DNA from: Desulfuromusa sp.
GTDB lineage: Bacteria; Desulfobacterota; Desulfuromonadia; Desulfuromonadales; Geopsychrobacteraceae
DNA length: 8,171 nt
Reading direction: 5' to 3'
Assembly (NCBI GenBank): GCA_021157505.1
Contig: JAGGWI010000132.1
Location: 1 to 8,171 of the forward strand
Positions 5,922-8,171 of this stretch are shown here, one piece after another (position 1 is the stretch's first letter; every line of letters starts with the position of its first letter). The notes under the pieces are model-generated. The model did not search any database. It saw nothing but the letters and a program-made list of their open reading frames with translations, and was not told the DNA's origin. Both the position numbers and the translations under genes were made by a program.

Positions 5922-5936
5922 GAACTATTACTATAA
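5922..5936 (+). promoter_or_regulatory. Putative PerR operator in front of katA
   Basis: GAACTATTACTAT (5922-5934) agrees at 11 of 13 positions with the element over the perR start, and the 15-mer through 5936 matches nine of 14 defined PerR-box positions. It lies 60-75 bp upstream of the katA ATG in an AT-rich stretch. A weak -35/-10 pair overlaps it: TCTACA (5906-5911), 17 bp, TACTAT (5929-5934). If that is the promoter, bound repressor would cover the -10. Confidence 0.45.
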
Positions 5937-5995
5937 AACAATAATAAGTAAATACTTTTAGAACCTTTCAGCCCCTGACAAGAGAGGATTAGGTC

Positions 5996-7450
5996 ATGAA
6001 GAAAAAGTTGACAACGAATGGTGGAGCTCCAGTAACTGACAACAATCATGTTATGACGGCGGGACCACGTGGACCAATGCTGCTTCAGGATGTCTGGTTT
6101 CAGGAAAAACTGGCCAGCTTTGACCGTGAAGTGATTCCTGAACGGCGCATGCATGCCAAAGGTTCAGGTGCCTTTGGAACATTTACTGTGACCCACGATA
6201 TCACTCAATACACAAAGGCAAAGATTTTTTCAGAGGTCGGCAAGTCGACAGAGCTGTTCGTCCGTTTTTCTACTGTAGCAGGTGAGCGCGGTGCGGCCGA
6301 TGCGGAGAGGGATATTCGCGGTGTGGCGCTTAAATTTTATACCGAGGAAGGAAATTGGGATCTGGTTGGTAATAACACTCCAGTCTTCTTTTTGAAAGAT
6401 CCGTTGAAATTCCCCGATCTCAACCATGCAGTTAAACGTGATCCTCGCACTAACATGAGAAGTGCGAAAAATAACTGGGATTTCTGGACTTTGCTACCCG
6501 AGGCGTTGCATCAGGTGACCATTACCATGAGTGACCGGGGCATCCCGCTTTCTTACCGTCATATGAATGCCTACGGCAGTCACACCTACAGTTTGATCAG
6601 TGCTGAAAATAAGCGCTATTGGGTCAAGTTTCATTTTAAAACCCAACAGGGAATCAAGTGTTTGACCGATGCTGAAGCAGAAACCCTCATTGGTAAGAAT
6701 CGCGAGAGTCATCAATGTGACCTTTATGACAGCATTGAGTCCGGCGACTTTCCTAAGTGGAATATGCAGATTCAAATTGTTCCTGAGGAAGCTGCTGCTG
6801 AGTTTCCATTTAATCCCTTTGATTTAACCAAAGTCTGGCCACATGCGGATTATCCATTGATTGATGTTGGCGTTCTGGAACTCAACCGCAATCCGGAAAA
6901 CTACTTTGCCGATGTGGAGCAGGCAGCGTTTAATCCGGCAAATATCGTTCCTGGGATTGGATTCTCCCCGGATAAAATGTTGCAGGGACGCTTATTCTCA
7001 TACGGTGATGCCCAACGTTACCGTCTGGGTGTCAACCATCAGCAGATTCCGGTTAATCGACCACGTTGTCCTTTTCATAGTTTCCATCGTGACGGTGCCA
7101 TGCGGGTCGATGGGAATCACGGCAGTACCCTCGGCTATGAGCCGAACAGTTATGCTGAGTGGCAAGAACAGCGGGATTTTTCTGAACCGCCGTTGAGTCT
7201 GGAAGGTGCTGCTGATCATTGGAATCACCATGAGGACGATGATGATTATTTCAGCCAAGCTGGAGGGTTATTTCAGCTGATGACCACCGAACAACAAGAG
7301 CTGTTGTTCGGCAATACGGCGCGTGCTATGGGTGATGCTCCCCGCGAGATAAAAGTTCGCCATGCTGCAAATTGCTATCAAGCTGACCCTGCTTACGGAG
7401 AAGGGGTTGCGACCGCTATGGATATCCCATTGAAGGAAGTTACAAAATAG
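5996..7450 (+). CDS. katA: Monofunctional heme catalase
   Basis: This enzyme converts hydrogen peroxide to water and oxygen in the cytoplasm; there is no signal peptide. At 484 aa it is a small-subunit catalase of the typical size. The distal heme pocket has H53 in RMHAKGSGAFG and N126 in GNNTPVFF. The proximal heme ligand is Y336 in RLFSYGDAQRYRLG, with R332 on the same helix turn. The spacing H53 to N126 (73 residues) equals that of bovine catalase. The region around RHMNAYGSHTYS (188-199) resembles NADPH-binding clade 3 enzymes; clade is inferred, not tested. GAGAGGA ends seven bases before ATG, supporting this start. It lies 113 bp after perR with no strong terminator between, and 83 bp before rubrerythrin on the same strand, so some cotranscription is likely. 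A PerR-like operator precedes it. Full length with no missing catalytic residue. Confidence 0.97.
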   Translation: MKKKLTTNGGAPVTDNNHVMTAGPRGPMLLQDVWFQEKLASFDREVIPERRMHAKGSGAFGTFTVTHDITQYTKAKIFSEVGKSTELFVRFSTVAGERGAADAERDIRGVALKFYTEEGNWDLVGNNTPVFFLKDPLKFPDLNHAVKRDPRTNMRSAKNNWDFWTLLPEALHQVTITMSDRGIPLSYRHMNAYGSHTYSLISAENKRYWVKFHFKTQQGIKCLTDAEAETLIGKNRESHQCDLYDSIESGDFPKWNMQIQIVPEEAAAEFPFNPFDLTKVWPHADYPLIDVGVLELNRNPENYFADVEQAAFNPANIVPGIGFSPDKMLQGRLFSYGDAQRYRLGVNHQQIPVNRPRCPFHSFHRDGAMRVDGNHGSTLGYEPNSYAEWQEQRDFSEPPLSLEGAADHWNHHEDDDDYFSQAGGLFQLMTTEQQELLFGNTARAMGDAPREIKVRHAANCYQADPAYGEGVATAMDIPLKEVTK

Positions 7451-7457
7451 AGTTAAC

Positions 7458-7474
7458 TGGTTGAACATCAACCA
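7458..7474 (+). other. Intercistronic hairpin between katA and rbr
   Basis: TGGTTGA (7458-7464) pairs with TCAACCA (7468-7474) around a 3-nt ACA loop. An A-run follows rather than a U-run, so it is not an intrinsic terminator. It could protect the katA transcript 3' end after processing, but that is a guess. Confidence 0.45.
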
Positions 7475-7533
7475 AAAACAGACCATCCATTTTTTCTGGT
7501 TAGCCATATACCCATAACAAAGGAGGAAAACTA

Positions 7534-8112
7534 ATGTCACAAAGTATCAAAGGGACTGAAACCGAAAAAAATCTGTTAAAATCGTTTGCTGGTGAGTCAC
7601 AGGCAAGAACCCGTTATACTTACTTTGCCAGTATTGCAAAAAAGGAGGGGTATGTTCAGATAGCTGATATCTTCGAGGAAACAGCCAATCAGGAGAAAGA
7701 GCACGCAAAACGTTTCTTCAAGTTTCTCGAAGGTGGCGATCTGGAAATCACCGCTATGTATCCTGCGGGGAAAATGGGTACGACAACAGAAAATCTATTG
7801 GCTGCAGCTACAGGTGAAGAAGAGGAGCATACAACCCTCTATCCTGCATTTGCTGCTATCGCATTGAATGAGGGTTTTCCTGAGATTGCAGCAGCCTGGA
7901 ATGCTATTTCTGTTGCAGAAAAACAGCATGAAAAGCGCTATCGTGACCTGTTGGAAAATATTGAAACCAGCAAAGTTTTCAAGCGTGAGACGGAAGTGAT
8001 CTGGCGCTGCCGTAATTGTGGTTACCTCCATATCGGTGAGGAAGCTCCGGAACTATGTCCGGCCTGCATCCATCCACAAGCCCATTTTGAATTGCTCGGT
8101 GAAAACTGGTAA
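7534..8112 (+). CDS. rbr: Rubrerythrin
   Basis: Rubrerythrin is a cytoplasmic NAD(P)H-linked peroxidase of anaerobes that reduces hydrogen peroxide to water; electrons reach it through rubredoxin-type partners. The 192-aa length is normal. The N-terminal four-helix ferritin-like domain carries the diiron ligands E21, E54 and H57 (EKEH), E95 and E98 (within GEEEEH), and E129 and H132 (EKQH). The C-terminal rubredoxin-like domain binds one iron through C159-x-x-C162 and C175-x-x-C178 (CRNC, CPAC). Both metal sites are complete. AAAGGAGG lies seven bases before ATG, the strongest ribosome-binding site of the cluster, pointing to high expression. No convincing promoter is seen in the 83-bp gap after katA, so it is probably cotranscribed with katA and under the same PerR control. 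A strong terminator follows 20 bp after the stop. Confidence 0.97.
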   Translation: MSQSIKGTETEKNLLKSFAGESQARTRYTYFASIAKKEGYVQIADIFEETANQEKEHAKRFFKFLEGGDLEITAMYPAGKMGTTTENLLAAATGEEEEHTTLYPAFAAIALNEGFPEIAAAWNAISVAEKQHEKRYRDLLENIETSKVFKRETEVIWRCRNCGYLHIGEEAPELCPACIHPQAHFELLGENW

Positions 8113-8131
8113 TTATCTAAAACTTTCGAAC

Positions 8132-8165
8132 AAAAGCCCCTCAAACTATTTTGAGGGGCTTTTTT
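8132..8165 (+). terminator. Intrinsic terminator after rbr
   Basis: Bases 8132-8145 pair perfectly with 8150-8163 (14 bp including the A/U ends) around a CTAT loop. The right arm runs into a tract of six T (8160-8165). This closes the katA-rbr unit. The A-run on the left arm means it could also stop transcription entering from the right. Confidence 0.95.
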
Positions 8166-8171
8166 GTTGCA

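Noticed and set aside
6494..6775. Minus-strand frames antisense to the catalase gene
   Set aside because: The catalase frame is full length with all catalytic residues; the opposite-strand frames have no family motif and are shadows.
7458..7500. katA terminator in the katA-rbr gap
   Set aside because: The 7-bp hairpin at 7458-7474 is followed by A residues, and the T-run at 7490-7496 lies well beyond it without a G/C-rich stem.

Overview
The window looks like ordinary chromosomal DNA of a Gram-negative, moderately AT-rich bacterium. The likeliest source is an anaerobic or micro-aerophilic member of the Desulfuromonadota/deltaproteobacterial type. That guess rests on an NtrY/NtrX-type two-component pair next to a ribosomal RNA operon and on a PerR-catalase-rubrerythrin cluster typical of anaerobes that meet oxygen. 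It is an inference; no marker in the window fixes the taxon.

Layout. Positions 1-232 are a structured spacer that probably follows a 23S rRNA gene lying just left of the window. It leads into a 5S rRNA (233-350, +). The rRNA operon ends in a strong hairpin (358-396) with U-tracts on both strands, which also serves the convergent operon coming from the right. That operon (minus strand, 4052 to 423) encodes a membrane histidine kinase (NtrY type) and a sigma-54 activator response regulator (NtrX type), 33 bp apart, with a plausible sigma-70 promoter upstream. A 315-bp gene-free interval separates it from an NADPH-type short-chain dehydrogenase/reductase (4368-5030, -). Next come a tRNA-Thr(CGT) on the minus strand with its own promoter and terminator, and then, divergently, the oxidative-stress cluster on the plus strand: a PerR-type Fur-family repressor, a heme catalase and a rubrerythrin, closed by a clear terminator at 8132-8165.

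How the genes work together. PerR has the histidines and the aspartate that make Fur-family proteins peroxide-sensing. A closely similar 13-bp element (11 of 13 identical) lies in front of both perR and the catalase gene, and the perR copy matches the core of the PerR box. The simplest model is that PerR represses itself and the catalase-rubrerythrin unit and releases them on peroxide exposure. Catalase removes high peroxide levels. Rubrerythrin reduces low levels using NAD(P)H-derived electrons.

No undescribed multi-gene system is visible. The items most worth a second look are small: the shared operator; a 17-bp exact copy of the PerR metal-site coding sequence upstream of perR; mutually exclusive hairpins in the rRNA spacer; and a tandem repeat at the ntrY-ntrX junction.
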